Shown piece after piece: positions 54,448 through 64,000 of a DNA stretch of 64,000 nt; position 1 is the stretch's first letter, and each line of letters begins with the position of its first letter. The stretch covers positions 496,001-560,000 of the forward strand of contig NZ_LT629696.1 of NCBI RefSeq assembly GCF_900100265.1, read 5' to 3'. This DNA is from Leifsonia sp. 466MF (GTDB lineage Bacteria; Actinomycetota; Actinomycetes; Actinomycetales; Microbacteriaceae). Below the pieces are notes generated by a model, which saw only the letters and a program-made list of their open reading frames with translations, searched no databases and had not been told where the DNA came from. Position numbers and translations under genes: made by a program.

Positions 54448-55386
54448 GTGGCCGACGACTACTACCAGCTCCTCGGCGTCCCGCGATCGGCCGACGCCAA
54501 GGAGATCCAGCGGGCCTACCGCAAGCTGGCGCGAACGTACCATCCGGACGTCAATAAGCAGCCTGGCGCCGAGGACAGGTTCAAGCAGATCAGCGAGGCG
54601 TATCACGTGCTCAGCGACCCCGAGTCGCGAGCGCAGTACGACCGGTTCGGACCGGACTTCCGCCACTACGCGGGGGCGGAGCGCGAGTACGCCTCGCAGG
54701 GCGCCGGTGGTGCACGCGGCGGAGGCCGCACCAGGGCCCGGCCGGGGGCATCGGGGTTTAGCTGGTCGAGCGCGCAGGCGGGAGCCGGCCCGGGTGGCGC
54801 GTCAGTTGACTGGGACGACCTGTTCGGCGACGTCTTCGGGTCGATGCGCGGGATGGACTCCGAGGCCGAGCTCGAACTGAGCGTCGACGAGGCCTTCCGC
54901 GGCGGCCCGCGGACGATCATCCTGTCCGGGCCGGACGGCGATCGCCAGACGTTCGAGATCCAGATCCCGCCGGGCACCCTCGACGGGCAGCGCATCCGGG
55001 TCTCCGGTGGAGGACGTGCCGGAAGGCAGGACGGCGGGGCCGGAGACCTGGTCATCACGGTGAGGGTCAGATCCGACAAGCGCCTCCGCCTCGACGGCAA
55101 GAACATCGAGATGGACCTGCCGATCTCCCCCTGGGAGGCCGCGCTCGGGGCCAACGTCTCCACCCGCGCCCCGGGAGGCCCGATCACCGTCCGTGTTCCG
55201 GCCGGTTCGTCGAGCGGCCGACGGCTGCGGTTGAAGGGCCAAGGCATGCCTCAGCCCAATGGGAAGCCGGGCGACCTGTTCGCGAGGGTCAAGATCATGG
55301 TGCCGCCACGGATCAACGACCGCGAACGCGAACTGTTCGAGCAGTTGAAGCGCGAATCCTCCTTCGATCCGAGGTCGTCATCATGA
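54448..55386 (+). CDS. cbpA: DnaJ/CbpA-type J-domain co-chaperone without zinc finger
   Basis: 312 residues from a GTG. J domain at 1-70 with HPD at 32-34, a Gly/Ser-rich linker (about 75-115), then two C-terminal beta domains ([33 protein letters not shown]). No CxxCxGxG repeats, so this is the CbpA or type II form. Stimulates DnaK ATPase. Stop overlaps the next gene by 4 bp (ATGA). The CbpM-like neighbour strengthens the CbpA assignment. Confidence 0.9.
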   Translation: MADDYYQLLGVPRSADAKEIQRAYRKLARTYHPDVNKQPGAEDRFKQISEAYHVLSDPESRAQYDRFGPDFRHYAGAEREYASQGAGGARGGGRTRARPGASGFSWSSAQAGAGPGGASVDWDDLFGDVFGSMRGMDSEAELELSVDEAFRGGPRTIILSGPDGDRQTFEIQIPPGTLDGQRIRVSGGGRAGRQDGGAGDLVITVRVRSDKRLRLDGKNIEMDLPISPWEAALGANVSTRAPGGPITVRVPAGSSSGRRLRLKGQGMPQPNGKPGDLFARVKIMVPPRINDRERELFEQLKRESSFDPRSSS

Positions 55387-55690
55387 GTTCCCCGTTCCTT
55401 CCGGTGATCCCACCCCGTCTGGACCTCGGGATGGTTGCGATCGCCGCCGGCGTCCATCCCGACCTGGTGAGGCGGTTCTACGAACTCGGGCTGATCCCCG
55501 CCCGAGCCGACGGGTCGGGTCGGCTGTGGTTCGCGCCCGACGCGCCGGAACAGGTACGACGCGTCGTCCGGCTGCACGCCGACCTGTCGCTCAACTACGC
55601 CGCCATCGCCCTCGTCGTCGATCTCCTCGGTCGGATCGACGTGCTCGAGGGACGGCGATCGGTGATCCGCTCCGGAAAGGAGACTCCGCC

Positions 55691-55700
<10 letters not shown>
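55383..55700 (+). CDS. MerR-type/CbpM-like chaperone modulator
   Basis: 105 residues. A MerR-like helix-turn-helix: [35 protein letters not shown], followed by a helical tail [20 protein letters not shown]. Both HspR (repressor of dnaK operons) and CbpM (protein modulator of CbpA) have this layout. Lying between cbpA and clpB, it may act either by binding the J-domain protein or as a small autoregulator. It overlaps clpB by 10 bp. Confidence 0.75.
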
Positions 55701-58338
<2,638 letters not shown>

Positions 58339-58342
<4 letters not shown>

Positions 58343-58830
58343 CCACCGCCGACGCGACCAGAGTCATCCGCTGCCCGAACTGCGGGCGCAAGAACCGCGT
58401 CCCCGCCGTCGCGAGCGGGAGCCCTCGGTGCGGGAACTGCCACAAGCCGCTCCCGTGGATCGCCGACGCTCTCGACGACACGTTCGCAGGCGTCGCCGAA
58501 GACGCCGACCTGCCGGTGATCGTCGACATGTGGGCGACGTGGTGCGGCCCGTGCCGGATGGTCAGCCCGGTGCTCGAGGAGCTCGCCGCCGAACGGGCAG
58601 GCGAGGTGAAGCTCGTCAAGGTGGATGTCGACCGGGCGCCACGGCTGTCGTCGCGCTTCTCGGTGCAGGCCGTGCCGACCCTCATGATCCTGGATCACGG
58701 GGAGGTCATCGCCCGCCAGGCGGGGGCGGCACCTGTCGCCGTCCTGCGCCGGTGGTTCGACGATGCGATGACGCAGCGCCGCCGGGCACGGAAGAGTGCC
58801 CGCGCCGGCGAGGGAGGAGGTGAGCCATGA
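58339..58830 (+). CDS. Thioredoxin with N-terminal zinc ribbon (TrxC-type)
   Basis: 163 residues. Zinc-ribbon cysteines C12, C15, C31 and C34 precede a thioredoxin fold with the active site WCGPC (C69, C72) and cis-proline segment VQAVPTLMI. Same layout as E. coli thioredoxin 2. Reduces disulfides on client proteins. Its position directly after clpB links redox repair to disaggregation. ATGA overlaps on both sides. Basic C-terminal tail. Confidence 0.9.
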
Positions 58831-59093
58831 GCGATCGCCGGGATCCCCACATCGCCTACATCCGTCCTGTGGCTCCGCGAACACCGGGAGCGTGCGAGGA
58901 CTGCCTGGCGCTGGGCACGCCCTGGGTGCATCTCCGGCTGTGCCTGACGTGCGGCAAGGTCGGCTGCTGCGACTCCTCGCCGATGAGGCATGCGCGCGCT
59001 CACGCGCTGCACGACACGCATCCGATCGTCCGCTCGCTCGAACCGGGCGAGAGCTGGCGATGGTGCTACCTCGACGAGGACTACGTGTGGTGA
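58827..59093 (+). CDS. UBP-type zinc finger protein
   Basis: 88 residues. Zinc ligands C23, C26, C39, C42, C47, C48, H55, H59, H62 and H65 arranged as in the ubiquitin-hydrolase zinc finger (ZnF-UBP): CEDCLALG, CLTCGKVGCCDSS and HARAHALHDTHPIVRSL, ending WRWCYLDEDYVW. In bacteria such free-standing fingers are of unknown function and are often next to thioredoxin reductase-like genes, as here. Overlaps the upstream gene by 4 bp and the downstream GTG by 4 bp. Confidence 0.85.
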   Translation: MSDRRDPHIAYIRPVAPRTPGACEDCLALGTPWVHLRLCLTCGKVGCCDSSPMRHARAHALHDTHPIVRSLEPGESWRWCYLDEDYVW

Positions 59094-60754
59094 GCGGCCC
59101 TCATCCCGACGTGTCGGAGGAGGAGACCCCGGACGCTTTCGGAGCGTACCCCCGGCTCACCGGGCCCCAGCTGCAGGCGCTGAGCGAGCATGGCGTGAGA
59201 GAGCATGTCTCGGCGGGGCAGGTGCTCGCGCGGGCGGGTGAGCCGCCCGGCTCGTTCTTCGCTGTGGTCGAGGGGCGGGTCATCGTCGACGATGTGGCCC
59301 TGGACGGGGAGGATGTGCGGGCCGAGGTCCACGGACCGGGGCGCTTCGTCGGCGACATCGGGCTGCTGGAGGGGCAGCCCTCGTTCGCCACGATCACCGC
59401 ACTCGAGGACGGCACGGTGCTCGCCGTGCCGATTCCGGCGCTGGACCGGATCGTCACCAGCGACCCTGTGCTCGGCGACCTCATTCTCCGCGCGTACCTC
59501 ATCCGGCGGTCGATGGCGATCGGGTCCGGTGCGGGGCTTCGCATCGTCGGTTCGCGTTTCTCGCCGGAGACGCGTCGGTTGCTCGACTTCGCCGCTCTCA
59601 ACCGGATACCGCATCGTCTGGTCGACCTGGACGCCGACCAGACGGCGGAGATCATCGTGCAGAGGCTTCGCCTCGACATCGCGGATCTGCCCGTCGTCAT
59701 CGTCGCCGGCTCGCGGATCCTGCGCAACCCGTCCATCGTGGAGGTCTCGAAGGCGCTCGGCATCGGAACCACCCGACCCCGGCCGACCTGCGACCTGCTC
59801 ATCGTGGGCGCCGGGCCGGCGGGTCTGGCCGCGGCGGTGTACGCCGCCTCGGACGGGCTGTCGGTCGTTCTCTCCGATGCCATCGCCACGGGCGGGCAGG
59901 CCGCTCGATCCGCGCGGATCGAGAACTATCTCGGATTCCCCGCGGGGATATCGGGGGCGGAACTCGCCGAGCTCGCTCGTCTTCAGGCGGTGAAATTCGG
60001 AGCGACCGTCTTTGCGCCGGCCGACGCACGGGGCCTCGACTCCGCCGGCGGCGCGCTCACGATCCGGTTCTCCGACGGGACGACGATCTCCCCTCGCGCC
60101 GTCGTCGTCTCGTCCGGGATGGAGTATCGCCGTCTGGGGGCGAAGAACCTGGATCGCTTCGAATACACGAGCGTCTACTATGCGGCGACGATCAATGAGG
60201 CGCGCGAATGCGGAACCGATCCGGTCGTCGTGGTGGGCGGCGGCAACTCGGCCGGGCAGGCGGCCGTCTTCCTCGCTCGAAGCGCCTCTCGCGTCCACCT
60301 CGTCGTGCGCGGAGCGGACCTCCGCCACGACATGTCACGGTACCTGGTCGTCCAGGTCGAGGATCACCCGAGGATCACCGTGCACCTGCAATCCGAAGTC
60401 GTGGAAGCCGCCGGAGGGAACCGTCTCGAAGCCGTCACCGTGGAGAACAGGCGGTCCGGCGCACGCGAAGAACTGGCCACGGCGCACCTGTTCGTCTTCA
60501 TCGGGGCGATCCCCGCCACCGCGTGGCTCGGTCCCGACATCGACCGCGATGAGCGCGGGTTCCTCCTCACCGGAGCGCGGTCGGGTGCCATCGATTCCCG
60601 GACTCAGCGCTTCGAGACCTCGGTGTCGGGCGTCTTCGCCGTGGGCGACGTGCGCAGCGGCTCGGTCAAGCGGATGTCCGCGGCGGTCGGCGAAGGCGCG
60701 AGCGTCGTGAAGATGGTGCACGACTACCTCGCAACGGGAGGCTCGCGGCACTGA
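59090..60754 (+). CDS. cNMP-binding/glutaredoxin-like/thioredoxin reductase-like fusion flavoprotein
   Basis: 554 residues from GTG 59090. Three parts: a Crp-type cyclic-nucleotide-binding domain (about 25-135, FVGDIGLLEGQPSFA), a glutaredoxin/thioredoxin-like segment without a CxxC (about 150-225), and a thioredoxin reductase-type FAD/NADPH domain with GAGPAG (240-245) and GGGNSAG (383-389). The redox-active CxxC normally about 20 residues before the second motif is missing: that stretch reads VYYAATINEARECG. It cannot therefore reduce thioredoxin by the standard mechanism and may transfer electrons elsewhere. Last gene of the chaperone operon. Confidence 0.85.
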   Translation: MSGPHPDVSEEETPDAFGAYPRLTGPQLQALSEHGVREHVSAGQVLARAGEPPGSFFAVVEGRVIVDDVALDGEDVRAEVHGPGRFVGDIGLLEGQPSFATITALEDGTVLAVPIPALDRIVTSDPVLGDLILRAYLIRRSMAIGSGAGLRIVGSRFSPETRRLLDFAALNRIPHRLVDLDADQTAEIIVQRLRLDIADLPVVIVAGSRILRNPSIVEVSKALGIGTTRPRPTCDLLIVGAGPAGLAAAVYAASDGLSVVLSDAIATGGQAARSARIENYLGFPAGISGAELAELARLQAVKFGATVFAPADARGLDSAGGALTIRFSDGTTISPRAVVVSSGMEYRRLGAKNLDRFEYTSVYYAATINEARECGTDPVVVVGGGNSAGQAAVFLARSASRVHLVVRGADLRHDMSRYLVVQVEDHPRITVHLQSEVVEAAGGNRLEAVTVENRRSGAREELATAHLFVFIGAIPATAWLGPDIDRDERGFLLTGARSGAIDSRTQRFETSVSGVFAVGDVRSGSVKRMSAAVGEGASVVKMVHDYLATGGSRH

Positions 60755-60797
60755 TGCTGCCGAGGTTCCAGGGGCCGCCGGGACGCACGTCCGTCGC

Positions 60798-61367
60798 TCA
60801 GTGGGAGCGCGTCAACGCCCTCGCGCTCCGCAGGAAGGACGCCTCGAGCTCCTCGGCCGGGTCGAGGTAGCCGGCGACCATCGCGCCGTCACGGATGAGC
60901 ATGAGATCGTCGGCGACGCCGCGCGGATCCGCGAGCCCGAGGGGCTCGACGATCTCGCGGAACGTGTTTTTGCACCACGCGCGGTGAGCGTCGACCGTCT
61001 GGCGGACGGAGCTCTCCGGGTCGGGGTACTCGGCAGCGGCGTTGATGAAGGGACAGCCGCGGAAGCCCTGCAGGCAGGAGAACTCCCCGAGCTGGGCGGC
61101 GATGAGCTGGAACACCCGGTCGGGGTCCCCGTCCGCAGCGGCGATCGCCCCCAGGATCCCGTCGCGCTCCTGCTGCGCACGGAGCTCGAGGTGTGCGACG
61201 ACCAGGTCGTCCTTGCTCTTGAAGTGGCGGTAGAAGGTCACCTTGGTGGTGCCGGCGCGTTCGATCACCTTGTCCACGCTGACCGCGCGCAGGCCTTCGG
61301 CGTAGAACAGCTCCGTCGCGGCGCCGACCAACAGCTCGCGCATCGACGTCTTCACGTTCTCGATCAT
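60798..61367 (-). CDS. TetR-family regulator
   Basis: 189 residues; helix-turn-helix at about 28-65 (VSVDKVIERAGTTKVTFYRHFKSKDDLV). C-terminal domain with two cysteines (FSCLQGFRGCPF) that could sense thiol-reactive compounds. Divergent from the DUF308-flavoprotein-EthD operon, with an imperfect palindrome between them, so it probably represses that operon and itself. ATG 61367 chosen; a second ATG lies 7 codons in. Confidence 0.87.
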   Translation of the reverse strand: MIENVKTSMRELLVGAATELFYAEGLRAVSVDKVIERAGTTKVTFYRHFKSKDDLVVAHLELRAQQERDGILGAIAAADGDPDRVFQLIAAQLGEFSCLQGFRGCPFINAAAEYPDPESSVRQTVDAHRAWCKNTFREIVEPLGLADPRGVADDLMLIRDGAMVAGYLDPAEELEASFLRSARALTRSH

Positions 61368-61426
61368 AGGTGGCTCTTTTCCGGGTCGCTTGCGAACACC
61401 GCTCGTTTGTGACTAGGGTGACGCAT

Positions 61427-61448
61427 GTAGAGTTACTAGTCATTCTAC
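61427..61448. promoter_or_regulatory. Imperfect 22-bp palindrome, candidate TetR operator
   Basis: GTAGA and TCTAC at the outer edges (61427-61431, 61444-61448) flank a central ACTAGT. Eighteen of 22 positions are symmetric. It lies between the divergent TetR and DUF308 genes, 27 bp before the latter start. Confidence 0.5.
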
Positions 61449-61474
61449 ATCGACTTACGAGAGAACGGAACGGC

Positions 61475-62041
61475 ATGACAACCACCACATCCGAGGCGCG
61501 TCCAGCGGCCATCGCCTCGTCCCTGCGCACCCTCTACTTCGTCCGATTCGGCTTCGCGATCGTCTGGGCCATCATCGTCGGCGTGACGGCGGCGACCATC
61601 ACGCCGCTGAGCGCCACGCTCCTCGTGCTCTACCCGGTGTTCGACGCTGTTGCCGCGGTCATCGATCACCGCGCCTCGCGGGGGACCCGATCGGCTGCCC
61701 TCCTGTACGTGAACATGGGGTTGAGCCTCCTCGCGGCCATCGGTCTGGCCTTCGCAGTGACGTCCGGCCGTGCCGCCGTGCTGCTGGTCTGGGGTCTGTG
61801 GGCGATCACGGCCGGCGTGGTGCAGCTCATCGTCGGGATCTCGCGGCGCTCTCTCGGAGGTCAGTGGCCGATGATCCTCAGTGGCGGCATCTCGGTGCTG
61901 GCAGGGGCGGCCTTCGCGCTGCAGTCCTCCGGAGCTTCGGCCTCCCTGGTGGGCCTAGCCGGCTACGCGACGCTGGGCGGCGCCTTCTTCCTGGTGTCGG
62001 CCATCCGCCTCAGCCGGACCGCCAAGGCGAACGACCGATGA
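61475..62041 (+). CDS. DUF308/HdeD-like membrane protein
   Basis: 188 residues, ATG after GAGAACGG. Six hydrophobic helices in three pairs ([109 protein letters not shown]), as in DUF308 proteins including acid-resistance HdeD. Function unknown, probably stress-related. Stop overlaps the ATG of the flavoprotein. Confidence 0.78.
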   Translation: MTTTTSEARPAAIASSLRTLYFVRFGFAIVWAIIVGVTAATITPLSATLLVLYPVFDAVAAVIDHRASRGTRSAALLYVNMGLSLLAAIGLAFAVTSGRAAVLLVWGLWAITAGVVQLIVGISRRSLGGQWPMILSGGISVLAGAAFALQSSGASASLVGLAGYATLGGAFFLVSAIRLSRTAKANDR

Positions 62042-63531
62042 GCGGGGCGGAGTACGACGTCATCGTCATCGGCGCCGGCCCGGTGGGGGAGAACGTCGCC
62101 GACCGCGCGGTGCAGGGCGGTCTCTCCGTCGTGATCGTGGAGGCGGAGCTGGTCGGCGGCGAGTGCTCGTACTGGGCCTGCATGCCGACGAAGGCCCTGC
62201 TGCGCGACGCGGCCGCCCTCCGCGCGGCCCGGAGCCTACCGGGCGCCGCGTCGGCGATCACGGGGGAGCTCGACACGGCCGCGGTACTCCAGCGCCGGGA
62301 TCGGTTCGCGTCGCACTGGCACGACGATGGTCAGGTCGAGTGGCTCGAGGGTGCCGGCATCGCGCTCGTGCGCGGCCACGGGCGCCTCCTTGGTCCGCGC
62401 ACCGTCGAGGTGACCGCGTCCGACGGGAGCGCCACGGTTCTGGTGGCGAAGCACGCAGTGGTCGTCGCGACGGGCACCAGCGCAGCCCTTCCGCCCATCC
62501 CCGGACTCGCCGAGTCGAAGCCCTGGACGAGCCGGGAGGCCGTCTCGGCCGAGCGCCTCCCCGAGCGCCTCGCGATCATCGGCGCAGGCGTGGTCGGTAG
62601 CGAGATGGCCACGGCCCATAGTTCGCTCGGCACGGCGGTGACGCTGATCGCCCGCGACGGCCTCCTTCCCCGTGTCGAGCCGTTCGCCCGCGACCAGGTG
62701 GCAGCCTCCTTTTCGGCCGACGGCGTGCGGCTCCTCCTCGGGGCGGAGCCGACGGAGGTCACCCGGGAGACCGACGGAACGATCCGCATCCGCTTGAGTG
62801 ACGGTGAGACGGTACGAGCCGACGAGGTGCTGGTCGCCACCGGCCGCCGGCCCAATACCAGCGACATCGGCCTGGAGACCGTCGGGCTCGAACCCGGGAG
62901 CTGGCTCTCCGTCGACGAGACGCTCCGCGTGGTTGACGGCGACGGCATCCCCATCGCGAACGGAGGGTTGTACGCCACCGGCGACGTCAATGGTCGCGCC
63001 CTCCTGACCCACCAGGGCAAGTACCAGGCCCGTGCCACCGGTGACGTGATCGTCGCCCGCGCACTCGGCGCCGAGGTCGACGACGCTCCGTGGGGCCGGC
63101 ATGCCGCAACGGCTGACCGCCATGCGGTGCCCCAGGTCGTCTTCACACATCCTGAGATCGCGTCCGTCGGCCACACCTTGGCGAGCGCGACCGCGGCGGG
63201 CCTGCGAGTGCGCCCGGTCGAGTACGACCTCGGCGCCGTCGCGGGTGCCGCTCTCCACGCGGACGGATACACCGGGCGGGCAAGCATGCTGATCGACGAG
63301 GATTCCGGAACGATCGTCGGCTTCACCGCCGTCGGTCCGGACACCGCCGAGCTGCTGCACGCGGCCACGATCGCCATCGCGGCGGCCGTCCCGATCGAGC
63401 GGCTCTGGCACGCCGTACCCGCCTACCCGACGATGAGCGAGCTCTGGCTGCGCTTGCTCGAGACGGCGGGCAGCGACACCCGCAACCGCACACACCGATC
63501 CACCGAACAGCTCGTCACGAGCGACCGATAA
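62038..63531 (+). CDS. NAD(P)/FAD disulfide oxidoreductase (mercuric reductase/dihydrolipoamide dehydrogenase-like)
   Basis: 497 residues. FAD motif GAGPVGEN, redox pair in [13 protein letters not shown] (C43 and C48, C-x4-C as in class I enzymes), NAD(P) motif [11 protein letters not shown] motif LYATGDVNG, and the dimerisation domain with [12 protein letters not shown] and the C-terminal His segment [11 protein letters not shown]. Oxidises NAD(P)H and transfers electrons to a disulfide, quinone or metal. No MerB or heavy-metal domain is present. Cotranscribed with a DUF308 and an EthD gene under a TetR, suggesting detoxification of quinone-like or electrophilic compounds. Confidence 0.87.
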   Translation: MSGAEYDVIVIGAGPVGENVADRAVQGGLSVVIVEAELVGGECSYWACMPTKALLRDAAALRAARSLPGAASAITGELDTAAVLQRRDRFASHWHDDGQVEWLEGAGIALVRGHGRLLGPRTVEVTASDGSATVLVAKHAVVVATGTSAALPPIPGLAESKPWTSREAVSAERLPERLAIIGAGVVGSEMATAHSSLGTAVTLIARDGLLPRVEPFARDQVAASFSADGVRLLLGAEPTEVTRETDGTIRIRLSDGETVRADEVLVATGRRPNTSDIGLETVGLEPGSWLSVDETLRVVDGDGIPIANGGLYATGDVNGRALLTHQGKYQARATGDVIVARALGAEVDDAPWGRHAATADRHAVPQVVFTHPEIASVGHTLASATAAGLRVRPVEYDLGAVAGAALHADGYTGRASMLIDEDSGTIVGFTAVGPDTAELLHAATIAIAAAVPIERLWHAVPAYPTMSELWLRLLETAGSDTRNRTHRSTEQLVTSDR

Positions 63532-63546
63532 CGAAAGAAGGACACC

Positions 63547-63852
63547 ATGCCCACCAAGATCACCCTCATCATCGACAACCCCGCCGACGCAGCCGCGTTC
63601 GAGCGCGACTACACCGAGGTCGAGGCGCTCGCCCGCCGCCTCCCGGGCCTTCTCCGAGTGGAGGCCGCAAAGGTCTGGCCCAAGGAGGACGGCACGCCCA
63701 CCCCCGCACACCGCACGCTCGATCTGTACTTCGACAGCTACGAGGACGCGTCCGCTGCGGTCTCCACACCGATCGCGGGCGAGTTCTTCCAGCGCCTGGT
63801 CGCAACGGGGACGCCGTTCACCGGACTCTTCTCGGACATCGAGCAGGGCTGA
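63547..63852 (+). CDS. EthD-domain protein
   Basis: 101 residues, ATG after GAAAGAAGG. Ferredoxin-like alpha-beta fold of the EthD/dimeric alpha-beta barrel family (LIIDNPADAAAFERDY; PTPAHRTLDLYFDSYEDASAAV). Some relatives aid ring-cleaving or ether-cleaving enzymes, others are lactone or quinone-handling. Last gene of the TetR-controlled operon, 15 bp after the flavoprotein. Confidence 0.8.
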   Translation: MPTKITLIIDNPADAAAFERDYTEVEALARRLPGLLRVEAAKVWPKEDGTPTPAHRTLDLYFDSYEDASAAVSTPIAGEFFQRLVATGTPFTGLFSDIEQG

Positions 63853-63876
63853 CCGGCTCCCTTCCCTCGGTAGGAG

Positions 63877-64000
63877 CTACGGCCTGGGCGCCGCCCCTGA
63901 GGCGGCGCCCTCGGCGGCCGCCCGCTGTTCCGCCTCCAGCCGCTCCGCTTCCTCTCCGCCGATCGCTTCGCCCCGCGCGACGAGGCCGGCCTGGTCCGAG
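63877..64000 (-). CDS. C-terminal end of an unidentified minus-strand gene, cut by window edge
   Basis: On the minus strand an open frame runs from the window edge to a TAG at 63877-63879. It reads ARGEAIGGEEAERLEAEQRA and an Ala-rich acidic tail, with strong G/C third-position use, consistent with a real coding end. A perfect 10-bp stem with loop CCTGA (63886-63910) lies inside the tail and could help termination between the convergent genes. Product unknown. Confidence 0.45.
   Translation of the reverse strand, partial: SDQAGLVARGEAIGGEEAERLEAEQRAAAEGAASGAAPRP

Noticed and set aside
61370..61474. Upstream in-frame start for the DUF308 gene
   Set aside because: It would run through the palindromic operator region and has no ribosome site. 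ATG 61475 fits the membrane-protein start.

Overview
The window is high-G+C DNA (roughly two thirds G+C by eye, strong G/C preference at third codon positions, frequent GTG starts, many 1-4 bp ATGA/GTGA stop-start overlaps). Together with PucR, ROK and LacI regulators, DUF6379, two ABC sugar importers without their own ATPase and a MerR-like DnaJ modulator, this points to an actinobacterium, most likely a soil- or plant-associated member of the Microbacteriaceae. No rRNA, complete tRNA, CRISPR array or phage structural gene is visible.

Region A (1-8.8 kb): the 3' part of a beta-lactamase-fold serine hydrolase, then a PucR-type regulator divergent from a tight operon: metallo-beta-lactamase-fold lactonase, small FmdB-type zinc ribbon protein, zinc alcohol dehydrogenase, succinate-semialdehyde-type aldehyde dehydrogenase, DUF1097 membrane protein and two alpha/beta hydrolases. 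The enzyme order suggests lactone or ester opening, then oxidation of the hydroxy acid to an aldehyde and on to a dicarboxylate.

Region B (8.8-19.6 kb): a ROK repressor with a perfect palindrome in front of it, divergent from an operon that looks like a C-glycoside catabolic system: the two subunits of a C-glycoside deglycosidase (DUF6379 beta subunit and TIM-barrel alpha subunit), a GMC-family sugar 3-oxidase of the CarA type, a CocE/NonD hydrolase, an FMN alpha-hydroxyacid oxidase and an ABC importer (lipoprotein plus two permeases).

Region C (19.8-45.5 kb): a LacI regulator and a glycoside/uronate regulon: UxaC, UxuB, GH1, GH78 alpha-L-rhamnosidase, GH2 beta-glucuronidase, ManD, an MFS transporter, a gluconokinase-like kinase and a beta-propeller protein of unknown function. 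Three near-identical operators (GGCAANCGNTTGNC type) tie the LacI gene, uxaC and the divergent GH78/uidA promoters together. Two TetR genes and an SDR follow, then a second ABC importer with GH42 and GH43 enzymes, a decayed rhamnose-isomerase fragment and a decayed IS481 transposase with its right end. The region ends at a tRNA 3'-end fragment that looks like an attachment-site scar. Regions B and C together read as a plant-glycoside (flavonoid C- and O-glycoside, glucuronide, rhamnoside) degradation island.

Region D (45.5-64 kb): a stress-protection region. It holds a hemerythrin, a GerW-like protein, CsbD, a large uncharacterised membrane protein and a CdaR/PucR regulator, divergent from a nearly gapless operon dnaK-grpE-dnaJ(cbpA)-cbpM-like-clpB-thioredoxin-UBP zinc finger-cNMP/glutaredoxin/thioredoxin-reductase fusion. 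A TetR-controlled operon (DUF308 membrane protein, disulfide-oxidoreductase-family flavoprotein, EthD protein) and the tail of a minus-strand gene close the window.
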